Position numbers and translations under genes: made by a program. DNA of 64,000 bases from Unio delphinus (Eukaryota; Mollusca; Bivalvia; Unionida; Unionidae): positions 1,917,501 through 1,981,500 of the forward strand of contig JAQISU010000070.1 in assembly GCA_029339505.1 (NCBI GenBank), written 5' to 3'. The notes under the pieces are model-generated. The model was given only the letters and a program-made list of their open reading frames with translations, was not told the origin of the DNA and searched no databases. This document shows, piece by piece, positions 29,523-38,817 of the stretch; the first letter of the stretch is position 1; each line of letters starts with the position of its first letter.

Positions 29523-32500
29523 TTTTTTTTTTGTCCTGTTGTTTGTAACCGGAGAGTTTTTTATCAATAATATCATCTATTGTGGTGTCATTATCATCGC
29601 TAATGATTTCATCATCGAAGACAATTCTTCGAAGTTGATTTATTTTTCGTACTCTAGACACTGCGAGATAGACTAAATTTGACCATTCTATGCGATTATC
29701 TACTATCCAAACAGTTGTATCCGATATAGTCAATCCCTGTGAAGAGTGTATTGTTGCTGCATAACCTAGCGTCCATGGAGATTTATTAGCACGCAATGCA
29801 TCTTCAACGACATTGATATCAACCAGCACAATATCATTTAATACGAGAATCTTCTTTTCACGCCCTGACTCTGTCAGGCCTGGAATATCAACTTCAATAT
29901 TCTGTTTTCGCTTATCCGATGGCCTATAACATAACGGTACTGGAAGTGTTGCAAATTTTTGTTTATGCAATTCAAATAACTTCATCTGAAGTGTGTCCCT
30001 GACTATTTTTCTACTTGCAATGATTAAATCATTTGGTCTCCACGCTTCCCAAAACTCATTCATGGGAGTTTCCGAAATTATTTCACGGGTTATTTCACAC
30101 TGGATTCTATCCGGTTGTAATCTAATTAGTTTCTTCAATTCTTTTAATTCATTATCAAGTGATCTATGATCGGTATCAATTTCTTCATAATAGTCTACAA
30201 AACCCTTTAGCCATTCATGGGGAGATGCACCGACAAATGGTGGTGGTTGCCCGTGATCACCGCACATGACGACTTTTGTATTCTTCAATAACAACCACTC
30301 AAGAAATATTTTTAAGACATCTTCTGACACTGTGTCTATTTCATCCCAAATCATGATTTCAGGAATAAATTTCTCTCCCATGCGCTCAGGAGTCCATTTA
30401 TCTCCCTTCCATCGGAAAAAGCTGTGATAACTGCAGGCATTTACCCCTCTCTGTATCATTTCTCTTGCAAGTCTATGAGTTGGTGTTAGCACAATCATGT
30501 TTGGATTGGAAACACGAAATAACTCAATTGCCCGGGTTGTTTTTCCTGACCCACCACAGCCGTTTAAATAAACTGTTTTATACAGGCATATTGGATCAGA
30601 AATCGGTGGTGCACTAGAAAATTCTGAACACTGATTGCTTTCTAAGTAATTATTTTCAATGGTAACATCTGCTGATGGAATATAATCATGAATCATTTCT
30701 TTCTTAATTCTCCATGATCCCCATTTCTCGTTGCCAGTAGCCTTAAAATCAGCCATTTTGCTATTTATGTAAAATGAATCAGTAGCAACTCTAACTGCGG
30801 TGGTAGGAAATCTATTGATCATTGAAAACAGATTGATAGAAGCATAACCAAGCATAGAAGCTCTCAAATGTGTGTACTGCGGATGGTATCCATCATTGTA
30901 GGTAACAATTGTACCCAATTTGGTTCCATCGGACATAAATGCGTCCTTACGATTGACATATAGGCCCTTATTCGTTAAATCCGCCATTACAAAATCGTAT
31001 TCAGCGTTGTCTATAATCAATCGTGAAGAATATTTCGTATTATCATCTTTGCCACCTTGGGTAAATTTACCGATTATTCTTCGTCCAAGATTTTTTGCTT
31101 CATTGTTTCTGATTTCAAATAACTGTTGGGACCAATCCATGATTTGTTGTTCATTAAAATCAGGAAACAGTTTTCGCTCTTCGCTAATTATCTTTTCTAG
31201 ATCAGGTTGTGGTAACCAGACTGATTTCTGTGCCCGATAGGATATAATTGCTTCACTGACAATTAATGATTTTAACATCTTACAATCAAGCATATACCGT
31301 AACAACACTATTGGCATCCAGTGTTTTTCAGACATGTGTTTACCAATCCAAAGATAACTACACGGATGAAGCCCTTCAGCCATTTCAAATGATACCACAC
31401 AAGCGAATCCGGTTAAATCAAAATCAGGAAGTGGTCCATTAATAGCAACACGGGTCATTTCGTGTGTAGGGTGTCCAAATCGTTTGAAATATTTCTCACA
31501 CTCTCCATACCCAAGAAAACTTCCTGGATAACACGCAATCATATCAACTGAAATAACGGTATCAGCGGTGTATTTTGTGTTCCATAATCCGCCGTGGCTG
31601 TATTCAAGACAGGACAATTTGACATCTGATAAGAACTCACTTCGTGTTGGTTTCCACGCGTTTTTCTTTCTAGCAAAATGTGCTGCAATGGATGGTACTG
31701 TGAAACAGTTTGCTAATAATTGATCTTCGATTTCCCCCTCAGAAAACTCACTAGCTAGTTGTTTCATTTGATTCTGCAGTTCTTCAGTACGGTATAATTC
31801 TCCGTTAGGCCTTACAAACTGATCAAATCTGCATTCCTCGTCTGAATTACTATGAAATAGCCACGCTGACACAGGATCGTTTTTACTCAAATGGTAAATA
31901 GCATCAAATAATTTCTGCTCTGAAAAAAACTCTTCGGTTTGGGATAGATATTTTACGGTTCTTTCCCGTGGGAATATTGTTACTGCAGATGACCACGCGT
32001 GCGCGTTATGATCAATAATTTCAATGGGGGCTCCCTGTGATTTATATTTCGATTCGTATAATACTTCACCGGTGATTGTCCTTACCGATATTGGAAATCT
32101 TAATGATTTTTCTAATTTAGTTATATCCTGAATTGTTGCTCCATGCTCTTTTACCGTGAACTCCCACTCGGTTATTTTTTTTCGTCTTAGATCAGTTAGT
32201 TTATTTCCCCGGGACGCATTTGTGAAGTGTTCTATTATTTGTTCTGCTACACAATTGAGGCCTGTCGAATATTTCATGGGTGCTAGTTTTGAAATATCAG
32301 GTTTTTCATTGAGCGGATAGATCCCGTAAACAACTGCTGTGACAGGATAAGATCTTTCGTAGTAGGGTTTATCAATTCCAGTCAAAATTCCCGGTTTTGA
32401 ATCCTGATTCACGGTGACAGTTTTTTTGCCCTTGAGAATGGGTTCAAATTTATCCTTAATAATCCATTTGCCATTCTCACGGATAATGAATTTGATTCGG

Positions 32501-33156
32501 AAAAAATGACTTTTTTCCCCAACACGTGAAATGATCACTGCTGCCTTTTCATCATTCATGGTAGCGTCAACAACACCATCAATTCGAAATGTTGACCAAC
32601 AATAAGATGCTCCATCACGCTTGAATTCATTAAAACAGTCTCTGATGGGTTTATCAAGAATTTTATTCTTGGGTGTATTAGAAACTATATCAAGATTGAA
32701 TTGAGCATCCTTCCATGATGATCTCATGTTTCCGTCTCTTGGACGTTTGTTACGTTTTTTGGGTCTATCGCGATTAAATCTAGGATTGATTTTCAATAAT
32801 CTCTTAAACTCTTTCATGTTTCCGTCTATTGGGCGTTTTGGACGTTTTTTGGGTTTATCGAGATTAAATTTAGGGTTAATTTTCAATAATCTCTTAAACT
32901 CTTTCATGTTTCCGTCTCTTGGACGTTTGTTACGTTTGTTTCCGTCTATTGGACGTTTTTTGGGTCTATCGAGATTAAATCTAGGATTGATTTTTAATAA
33001 TCTCTTAAACTCTTTCATGTTTCCGTCTCTTGGACGTTTTTGACGTTTTTTTGGTCTATCGAGATTAAATCTAGGATTGATTTTCAATAATCTCTTGAAC
33101 TCTCTATCAGCATTGAATTTAGCATTTTTCGAAGTCAATCTCTTGAACTCCTTCAT
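29509..33156 (-). CDS. Family-B DNA polymerase fused to SF1 helicase, B
   Basis: 1215 aa, intact. Start MKEFKRLTSKN at TATATAGCATG. Four basic N-terminal repeats (KINPRFNLD core) within the first ~130 residues. Polymerase motif A DMIACYP, motif B-like GRRIIGKFTQGG, motif C ATDSFYI. Helicase Walker A GCGGSGKT, Walker B IWDEID, CGDHGQ, AATIHSSQG, VSRVR. Divergent from the zinc-finger gene over 42 bp. Confidence 0.87.
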   Translation of the reverse strand: MKEFKRLTSKNAKFNADREFKRLLKINPRFNLDRPKKRQKRPRDGNMKEFKRLLKINPRFNLDRPKKRPIDGNKRNKRPRDGNMKEFKRLLKINPKFNLDKPKKRPKRPIDGNMKEFKRLLKINPRFNRDRPKKRNKRPRDGNMRSSWKDAQFNLDIVSNTPKNKILDKPIRDCFNEFKRDGASYCWSTFRIDGVVDATMNDEKAAVIISRVGEKSHFFRIKFIIRENGKWIIKDKFEPILKGKKTVTVNQDSKPGILTGIDKPYYERSYPVTAVVYGIYPLNEKPDISKLAPMKYSTGLNCVAEQIIEHFTNASRGNKLTDLRRKKITEWEFTVKEHGATIQDITKLEKSLRFPISVRTITGEVLYESKYKSQGAPIEIIDHNAHAWSSAVTIFPRERTVKYLSQTEEFFSEQKLFDAIYHLSKNDPVSAWLFHSNSDEECRFDQFVRPNGELYRTEELQNQMKQLASEFSEGEIEDQLLANCFTVPSIAAHFARKKNAWKPTRSEFLSDVKLSCLEYSHGGLWNTKYTADTVISVDMIACYPGSFLGYGECEKYFKRFGHPTHEMTRVAINGPLPDFDLTGFACVVSFEMAEGLHPCSYLWIGKHMSEKHWMPIVLLRYMLDCKMLKSLIVSEAIISYRAQKSVWLPQPDLEKIISEERKLFPDFNEQQIMDWSQQLFEIRNNEAKNLGRRIIGKFTQGGKDDNTKYSSRLIIDNAEYDFVMADLTNKGLYVNRKDAFMSDGTKLGTIVTYNDGYHPQYTHLRASMLGYASINLFSMINRFPTTAVRVATDSFYINSKMADFKATGNEKWGSWRIKKEMIHDYIPSADVTIENNYLESNQCSEFSSAPPISDPICLYKTVYLNGCGGSGKTTRAIELFRVSNPNMIVLTPTHRLAREMIQRGVNACSYHSFFRWKGDKWTPERMGEKFIPEIMIWDEIDTVSEDVLKIFLEWLLLKNTKVVMCGDHGQPPPFVGASPHEWLKGFVDYYEEIDTDHRSLDNELKELKKLIRLQPDRIQCEITREIISETPMNEFWEAWRPNDLIIASRKIVRDTLQMKLFELHKQKFATLPVPLCYRPSDKRKQNIEVDIPGLTESGREKKILVLNDIVLVDINVVEDALRANKSPWTLGYAATIHSSQGLTISDTTVWIVDNRIEWSNLVYLAVSRVRKINQLRRIVFDDEIISDDNDTTIDDIIDKKLSGYKQQDKKKTKRI

Positions 33157-33198
33157 GCTATATAAAAAACAAACATTTAAATGAAAGTTTTATGTATA

Positions 33199-33576
33199 AT
33201 GAATCACTGCAAATGGCTCATGATGGGAAATGTAACCCCGTGTAACAAATCATGCAGAAAAAATGAATACTGTAGGTATCATATGCAAAGTTTTCGACGT
33301 GGAAGTCTTGGTCCGTTACCCTGTATTCGATGTGGGGTTGGGGTCAAGGGAAGATCACAATTGTGTATTGATTGTGGTGGTAAGCGATATAGGGAATTGA
33401 AGCGTTATTATGATAAAAGAATAAAAAATGGACAATCCATCAGAAATTATGACCCTGAAAAAGTCTTTGACCCTGATAACGTCACTGACAAAATCATAAG
33501 AACTCCGCAAGACTATATCGAAAGATTTTCCAGTGATGTAATTATTGAACCAAACACTGAATTAGACAAACAATAG
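33199..33576 (+). CDS. Small cysteine-rich (zinc-finger) protein, B
   Basis: 125 aa starting MNHCKWLM at TATAATG; an ATG 18 nt upstream is not conserved in D. CNKSC, CRYH, CIRCG, LCIDCGG and a basic GKRYRELKRYYDKR helix. It is followed 10 bp later by the HNH/NUMOD gene. C has lost this gene by deletion. Confidence 0.72.
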   Translation: MNHCKWLMMGNVTPCNKSCRKNEYCRYHMQSFRRGSLGPLPCIRCGVGVKGRSQLCIDCGGKRYRELKRYYDKRIKNGQSIRNYDPEKVFDPDNVTDKIIRTPQDYIERFSSDVIIEPNTELDKQ

Positions 33577-33586
33577 AATAGTATAT

Positions 33587-34027
33587 ATGAACCAAGAATT
33601 CAGACCACATCCAGTGATTACAAAATATGAAGCATCCAGTGATGGTACTGTCAGAAACCGTAGACTGAAAAAATCAGTTGGTTTTGTGAGTAATCAAGGG
33701 TATTTGAGGTTTACTGTTGGAAAGAAAAAATATCACAATCATCGTTTCGTGTATGAGTGTTTCCATGGATTGATCGAGGATGGTTTTGTTATCGATCACA
33801 TTGATTCTAATCCAAGGAACAATTCTTTATCCAATCTGCAAGCAATCACACAGAGGGAGAATACCAAACGAGGAAGGACTGGCACTTGTTCAAATAAAGC
33901 GAGACCAGTAAAATCTTTGAACGAAGAAAAAATATTTCAATCATTATATGAAGCCGGTAAGTATTTCAATATTTGTAGAACTTCAGTACGAAGAGTTGCA
34001 GAGGGGATTTATCGATCGGCTATTTAA
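33587..34027 (+). CDS. HNH/NUMOD homing-endonuclease-like protein, shortened by a stop
   Basis: 146 aa. HNHRF, VIDHIDSN and the NUMOD1-like region are present. Where C has a serine codon TCA, B has TAA (34025-34027), removing ~13 C-terminal residues; the frame stays open after it to 34066. The HNH core is unaffected, so activity may persist. The next ATG overlaps the ancestral stop as TAATG. Confidence 0.7.
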   Translation: MNQEFRPHPVITKYEASSDGTVRNRRLKKSVGFVSNQGYLRFTVGKKKYHNHRFVYECFHGLIEDGFVIDHIDSNPRNNSLSNLQAITQRENTKRGRTGTCSNKARPVKSLNEEKIFQSLYEAGKYFNICRTSVRRVAEGIYRSAI

Positions 34028-34110
34028 AAAAAGACGGGGCAAAAAGTTCAATTTAGTTATGTCTAATGCGTCATAATTTCCAATTAGAGATATGTCATTC
34101 TTATAGAATA

Positions 34111-34467
34111 ATGAATTCTGAAAACATGAATAGCATCATAGTTGAAATAGCAAAATTGAAAAATCAGGATATCAAACTATCAGATGGGTTAAATCCTGAT
34201 CAAATTGTGTCTGATTTTCAGGATATAGAATACGGGGTTAGCACTAACAAATATATGCTACCCAAGAAGTATGCACTCATCAAAAAAATTCAGAATTCTA
34301 TTAAAGACTCTCTTTCATTTTCCAGTGACATCAGTGTGTTCGTCCCGTTGTATACTATCGTAGAAGGAATACGAAAAGAATTAGGTAACGAATACGAATT
34401 GAAAAAAGAAGTCAACTCTAAAATTAGAAACCTACGAGCATTAATTCAAGAAAATGAACAATTTTGA
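34111..34467 (+). CDS. Uncharacterised 118-aa element protein, B
   Basis: Start MNSENMNSI after TATAGAATAATG. LNPDQI and DFQDIEYGV conserved with A and C. Downstream, ~400 bp of noncoding hairpin-bearing DNA precedes the acidic protein gene. Confidence 0.65.
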   Translation: MNSENMNSIIVEIAKLKNQDIKLSDGLNPDQIVSDFQDIEYGVSTNKYMLPKKYALIKKIQNSIKDSLSFSSDISVFVPLYTIVEGIRKELGNEYELKKEVNSKIRNLRALIQENEQF

Positions 34468-34869
34468 TTGCCTGACCATTGATTGCCCGACCATTTATCA
34501 TTCCGACCCTCAAGAGATTTTCATTTTTTTAGCATTTTTGGATTGAAAATGTCAAAAATAGAATGAGGAAACTGTGGTATTAATTATTTTATATACAATT
34601 TCCACACTTTCCTCATCATTGATAGAAGCTGTTATAGGATGAAATAACACTTCCATGACCGTATGAAAAATCATCCGACATGTCAAAATAGAATGGAGCA
34701 ACTGTCAGTATTATTTATTTTATATACAATTATGACACTTGCTCCATCATTGATAGAAGGTGTCTCACGATGAAATAACGCTTCCATGACTGTGTTAAAA
34801 AATCATCCGACATGTAACAAAAGTGGGAAAAGTGTTTTGCAATTGGAAAATAGTTTGCGATTTCAAATA
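34468..34869. promoter_or_regulatory. Two hairpin repeat units upstream of the acidic protein gene
   Basis: Unit 1 pairs 34563-34577 with 34602-34616; unit 2 pairs 34693-34707 with 34733-34747. Each has a 15-position stem with a single central C.C mismatch and a TTATTTTATATACAATT-type loop. Each is followed by a conserved ~70-bp flank ending ATCATCCGACATGT. Stem sequences differ between units yet remain complementary. Possible roles are replication origin, RNA element or protein-binding array. Confidence 0.7.
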
Positions 34870-35811
34870 ATGGTCAATGAGGCATTAACAACCCGATTGG
34901 CTCGTGAACGACTGGATGCAATCAGGAGATTTATACCAATTCGAGATTCTGTCAGGAATAAACTGCAACAACGACAGAGTTTACAAACTGATTTTGCTCT
35001 GGGATCTGAAGAATTGTTTAAACCAGTAACCACAGCAACGAAGGGGGTAGAGCGTGCTATACTGGGAGATGATCCTGACGGTAAGAGAAAGGAAGAGGGT
35101 CTTATTTCTGTACTTGAAAAACTAGCAGCAAAAACTGAACAAACTGAAAAAACTGATCCGAAAAAAACGACTGTTTCTCTGTTGAATAAATTTACTGATC
35201 ATGCTAAAATATTAATAAAAAAACCTAGTTTATTGAAATCAAAGGATTATCAAGCCTTTGGTAATTTTGCTGCTCAAAGTTATAATTCAAAAAAAGATTT
35301 TTTAAAGGACGAGTATAAGAATGACAGAATATCAAGTAATGATTGGTTCGATAATTTGTATAAACTAAATAAAGGGATTGGTCGTTTGAATAAGGATGAG
35401 ATAGGATACAAGGAATTTCAAAGGGGGATTAGTAATTATAAAAGAGAACAAATAGAAGAACGACAACGAGAAATAGAAGAACGGCAAGAACTAAAACGTC
35501 AAACACCAACACGTAGACAAACAAGAAGACAAAAAAAACAACAACTACCACCTGATGATGATGATGATGATGATTATTTACAAGAAACGGATGTAGAAAA
35601 ACTAGATGAAGCAACTGGTTATAGCGGAAGTGGACTGCAAAATCCAAGGATTGGAAACACTTGTCCTGATAGTGTTATCAATGATATATCACGATTAGAT
35701 GTTCTCATCGGAGGAAAACGAGCTGGACGGTTATTTGCCGGCGGTATCATGGATATCAAAACCTATCGAGATTTCATTGACGAGTTAGCAAATGGGTATC
35801 ATAGTGATTAA
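34870..35811 (+). CDS. Uncharacterised acidic/coiled-coil protein, B
   Basis: 313 aa starting MVNEALTTRLARERL. N-terminal ~115 residues and the C-terminal ~90 (poly-Asp run, YLQETDVEKLDEATGYSGSG, SVINDISRLDVL, GGIMDIKTYRDFIDE) are close to C and A. The centre (about 120-230) is unrelated: here it is Lys/Arg/Glu-rich, with ERQREIEERQELKRQ coiled coil. Likely a virion or assembly protein by position. Confidence 0.75.
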   Translation: MVNEALTTRLARERLDAIRRFIPIRDSVRNKLQQRQSLQTDFALGSEELFKPVTTATKGVERAILGDDPDGKRKEEGLISVLEKLAAKTEQTEKTDPKKTTVSLLNKFTDHAKILIKKPSLLKSKDYQAFGNFAAQSYNSKKDFLKDEYKNDRISSNDWFDNLYKLNKGIGRLNKDEIGYKEFQRGISNYKREQIEERQREIEERQELKRQTPTRRQTRRQKKQQLPPDDDDDDDYLQETDVEKLDEATGYSGSGLQNPRIGNTCPDSVINDISRLDVLIGGKRAGRLFAGGIMDIKTYRDFIDELANGYHSD

Positions 35812-35844
35812 ATAACAATTGAAAACACTATTGTTTTTATAATA

Positions 35845-36276
35845 ATGATCGTACACTACAATCATGATAAACCAACCCTCGTCTATGTAGTTAATTCACG
35901 GTTTCCAGTTTATAGAGCATACAACGGAGATGGCCTCGGCAAGACCATTTTAGGATTCTTTTCCAGAATGGCCCCAAAAGTGATGCCGTTAGCTAAACAG
36001 TTATCAATGAAAGCCATTGATGTTATTCGTGATAAGGGTATTAGTACTGTTGGAGATCTTGCCGGGAAAGCGTTTTCAACTGCGAAGGATAAAATAACAT
36101 CATTAGTGGGGCGAAAAAAGAAACCGTTACCGTCTACAGAAGAAATGCCTGCAAGTGTTAGTAAAATTATAAATAACGCAGTAGATGAAAAACTAGCGTC
36201 GATGGTAAATCAAGGGGACCAAAGCAATATTGCAAACATGATAGCAGGAAGTGGCCTTAAAAAACTACGTCGATGA
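35845..36276 (+). CDS. Small basic minor-capsid-like protein (pX-like)
   Basis: 143 aa, start at TATAATAATG. A VYRAYNGDGLG segment near residue 30 precedes an amphipathic/hydrophobic stretch (ILGFFSRMAPKVMPLAKQ), a glycine-containing helix region and a lysine-rich GRKKK segment; the end is SGLKKLRR. The position directly before the capsid gene and the composition recall adenovirus pX/core-type and adintovirus membrane-active proteins. The GDGLG segment could be a protease site (inference). Confidence 0.55.
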   Translation: MIVHYNHDKPTLVYVVNSRFPVYRAYNGDGLGKTILGFFSRMAPKVMPLAKQLSMKAIDVIRDKGISTVGDLAGKAFSTAKDKITSLVGRKKKPLPSTEEMPASVSKIINNAVDEKLASMVNQGDQSNIANMIAGSGLKKLRR

Positions 36277-36330
36277 AAATGGAAAAATCGTTTACGATTT
36301 CACTATTTAGACTCTGATAAATAGAATAAA
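36277..36330. other. 3'-end palindrome between pX-like and capsid genes
   Basis: GAAAAATCGTTTACGATTTC (36281-36300) forms a hairpin directly after the stop. The same palindrome occurs after a penton-like gene in D (11971-11989), and a related one at the stop of the B penton-like gene (41526). May act in 3'-end formation. Confidence 0.45.
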
Positions 36331-37752
36331 ATGTTCAAAAAATCATCTGATCCAGCATTTGATATAGACGCCCCAGTCCCCAAGAATGATTCTGTACGCG
36401 ATTATCAATATTACGCCTATCATGCCATAGACTCAAATAGTCGAGCAAGAATTGATCTTCAAGTCCATGATACCAGTAAATACTTTTTGCCCTGTGAAGC
36501 ATTTATTGAAGTAGAAGGAGAAATTGTAACAGCTGCTGATACTACTGCTGTACCAGCACCGTATCCAGCTGGTACTCAAGTCGGTTTTGTCAATAATGGT
36601 ATTATGGCGCTATTTGAGAGTGCTAGATATCTCATTGATGGAAAAGAAATTGAGTCCATAGATCGTGATGTTGATGTGGCTACAACAATAATCGGGTTAG
36701 CGAGATATTCTGATGATTATACAAGATCAGCAGGACCTTCTATGATGTTTGCAAAAGATGGTAAGAATACCGCTGGTGGAAATCCATTTATTATCAGACA
36801 ACCAAAAAAACGTGATAATACTAATGCTGAGGTCGAGAATATGATTATAAACAACGATACTAATTTCAATCTAGGAGCTGCAACACGAAACGCAATGTTG
36901 CAAGGAGAGCGTAAATCATTTTCATGCGCGATTCCACTGCATCACATATTTGGATTCTGTAGAAACGTCAGAAAAGTTATCTACGGGGCGAAGCATACAG
37001 TATCGCTTGTACGAAAAAGTGATGATAATGATGCAATTTGGAGGATTCCAGTAGATGCTGCAAATCCCAATGCTGATGCCGGTAAAGTCAATTTAACAAA
37101 AATATCATTGTGGATGCCAGTGTTGACTCCAGCAATCACCGCAGAAGGACGATTACTATCATTTATGGACCAAGGAGGAAAATCATTACTAAGTTGGCTA
37201 ACCGTGAGTACAGATGTGAAACAATCAAATATCAACGGGTTATTCACTTGGAACCTAGCATCAAAACAAGGCGTTTCTGCGCCACGTCATATATTTATTG
37301 CGTTACAGGATAACGCACGAGTTGGCAATCAACTCTTCAGTCATATGATATTTGATCAATTAGGTGTGAAAGACGTCTCACTGAGAATAAACGGCCAGCA
37401 GGAACCATCCGAGGATATACAACTTAATTACACAGAAAATCATATTGCACGAGTTTATCATCGTCTGTTGTCATTTATGGCACGCGATCAAAATGTGGAT
37501 ACTGGTTTGCAAATATCACAATATGATTTTAAAAATCTGTATCCGATCTATTACTTCTCACTGGAACATCTCGATTTGACAAGACAGTCAGTTGTTGATA
37601 TACACTTTAGAGCTAATGTGACTCGTCCTGTTGGTGCTGGTGCTATTGCTGATTATAGAGCGGTTGCTGTCATTCTCAGTGATAAATCAATGCTACTTGA
37701 AGGTGTTGGAGGAAGAATGAGAGTGGTAGATGCCCCAGTGGAAAATCTTTGA
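36331..37752 (+). CDS. Major capsid protein, double-jelly-roll type
   Basis: 473 aa. The N-terminal segment YQYYAYHAIDSNSRARIDL, the EAFIEVEGEI strand, and the segment NNGIMALFESARYLIDGKEIE followed by TIIGLARYSDD match, from memory, the double-jelly-roll-like proteins annotated as capsid-like in many invertebrate genomes and adintovirus/Polinton elements. Length fits a compact DJR hexon. It sits in the middle of the virion block, between two small minor-capsid-like genes. No frameshift or stop. Confidence 0.75.
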   Translation: MFKKSSDPAFDIDAPVPKNDSVRDYQYYAYHAIDSNSRARIDLQVHDTSKYFLPCEAFIEVEGEIVTAADTTAVPAPYPAGTQVGFVNNGIMALFESARYLIDGKEIESIDRDVDVATTIIGLARYSDDYTRSAGPSMMFAKDGKNTAGGNPFIIRQPKKRDNTNAEVENMIINNDTNFNLGAATRNAMLQGERKSFSCAIPLHHIFGFCRNVRKVIYGAKHTVSLVRKSDDNDAIWRIPVDAANPNADAGKVNLTKISLWMPVLTPAITAEGRLLSFMDQGGKSLLSWLTVSTDVKQSNINGLFTWNLASKQGVSAPRHIFIALQDNARVGNQLFSHMIFDQLGVKDVSLRINGQQEPSEDIQLNYTENHIARVYHRLLSFMARDQNVDTGLQISQYDFKNLYPIYYFSLEHLDLTRQSVVDIHFRANVTRPVGAGAIADYRAVAVILSDKSMLLEGVGGRMRVVDAPVENL

Positions 37753-37801
37753 ACGATTTTTCTCGATTTTTCATTGAATTAGAATCAATCAATTATATAT
37801 A

Positions 37802-38212
37802 ATGTCATATAGTGTTATTAGTGTTACGTTAACTCCTGGTCAAATCAAAAAATTGCAATCAGAATCGGCTAAAAAATGTGGAACCACAATCACGTTGAAA
37901 CCCAACCAAATGACTGGTGGTGAAAATAAATTATCGCTGACAACTCGTCAGGTGAAACATTTCAATGATGCTTTCAAGGATAAAAAAGGAGTTCAGATTA
38001 CTCTCTCTGCGGCTGCTATCAAAAATATGATTAAAACAGGCGGTATATTTCCATTGTTAGCTGCAATACCAGCATTGATTGCAGCAGCAGCCCCAGCGGT
38101 GGCTAAAGCAGCAGCGTTAGGAGCCGTTGGTACTGCAGCAGGAATGGTACTTAAGAAGGCAGCTGGACAAGGATATAAAAAAAGAGACGATCCGTTCAAG
38201 GATTGGGTCTAA
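37802..38212 (+). CDS. pVI-like minor capsid protein with hydrophobic segment
   Basis: 136 aa, start at TATATATAATG. The first half has repeated VTLTPGQIKKL / LTTRQVKHF / ITLSAAAIK motifs, seen (from memory) in proteins next to DJR capsid genes of related elements. The second half is an Ala-rich hydrophobic stretch (LLAAIPALIAAAAPAV...) followed by a basic end (LKKAAGQGYKKRDD). A membrane-active or internal capsid cement role is inferred. Confidence 0.55.
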   Translation: MSYSVISVTLTPGQIKKLQSESAKKCGTTITLKPNQMTGGENKLSLTTRQVKHFNDAFKDKKGVQITLSAAAIKNMIKTGGIFPLLAAIPALIAAAAPAVAKAAALGAVGTAAGMVLKKAAGQGYKKRDDPFKDWV

Positions 38213-38302
38213 GACTACCAGGAACCCCGTATTCATTGTACAGCGGAAAGGGTCTAAGACTACCAGGGACCCCGTATTCATGGTACAGCGGGAGATCCGT
38301 TC
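38203..38302 (+). repeat. Tandem duplication of a ~48-bp segment
   Basis: GGTCTAAGACTACCAGG.ACC is present twice in a row with its following ~30 bp (GTATTCATGG/TTGTACAGCGG), and a third partial copy (CTGAGACTACCAAGAAC) follows. It lies between the pVI-like stop and the protease start and lengthens an open frame upstream of the protease. Confidence 0.7.
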
Positions 38303-38351
38303 ACGGATCAGGCCTGAGACTACCAAGAACGGTTTATTAATTGAGGAACCT

Positions 38352-38816
38352 ATGGTTCCCAAATCTTCGATGATTCCAATGTCCAATTTTGATTTAATGG
38401 ATGCTGCTAAAAAACTAGTGATTAAAAATTTCAGAGGTGTTTTTATGAAAGATCAATTACCACATCAACCAAACAAAACTGAAACAGGTATTATTAATCT
38501 CGATAACAGCACCGGACCTGGAACTCACTGGGTTGCATACGCTATTGATCCACGTGGGATTGTCTATTTTGATTCATATGGATTAGCCCCACCAAAAGAG
38601 TTTATGCGGTATATAAAAACCCTTCCAATGAAGACTTGGTATTCTACGCTACCAACACAACAAATCAATGACCCACCAATATGCGGCAGTGAAGTATTAA
38701 ATGTCCTTGACGCTATTTCTAACTCCTTGGGTAACCCAAGGGGGAAACCACCTCATAGTGTCGTAAATGACTACACCAGCAATCGCTTTTTAGAGAGAGA
38801 AAGTGTTTTACAATAA
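38352..38816 (+). CDS. Adenain-like cysteine protease
   Basis: 154 aa from MVPKSSM. Catalytic candidates: His in GTHWVAY, Asp in YFDSYG, Gln in PTQQIND and Cys in PPICGSEVL, in the order and spacing of adenovirus-type maturation proteases. Its role would be cleavage of virion precursor proteins. The frame is open from 38127, but the upstream part overlaps the pVI-like gene and the duplicated segment, so the later ATG is preferred; MSNFDL at 38379 is another option. Confidence 0.78.
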   Translation: MVPKSSMIPMSNFDLMDAAKKLVIKNFRGVFMKDQLPHQPNKTETGIINLDNSTGPGTHWVAYAIDPRGIVYFDSYGLAPPKEFMRYIKTLPMKTWYSTLPTQQINDPPICGSEVLNVLDAISNSLGNPRGKPPHSVVNDYTSNRFLERESVLQ

Positions 38817-38817
38817 C

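Noticed and set aside
35429..35647. Minus-strand frame with poly-His/Val
   Set aside because: Antisense of the poly-Asp codons of the acidic protein.
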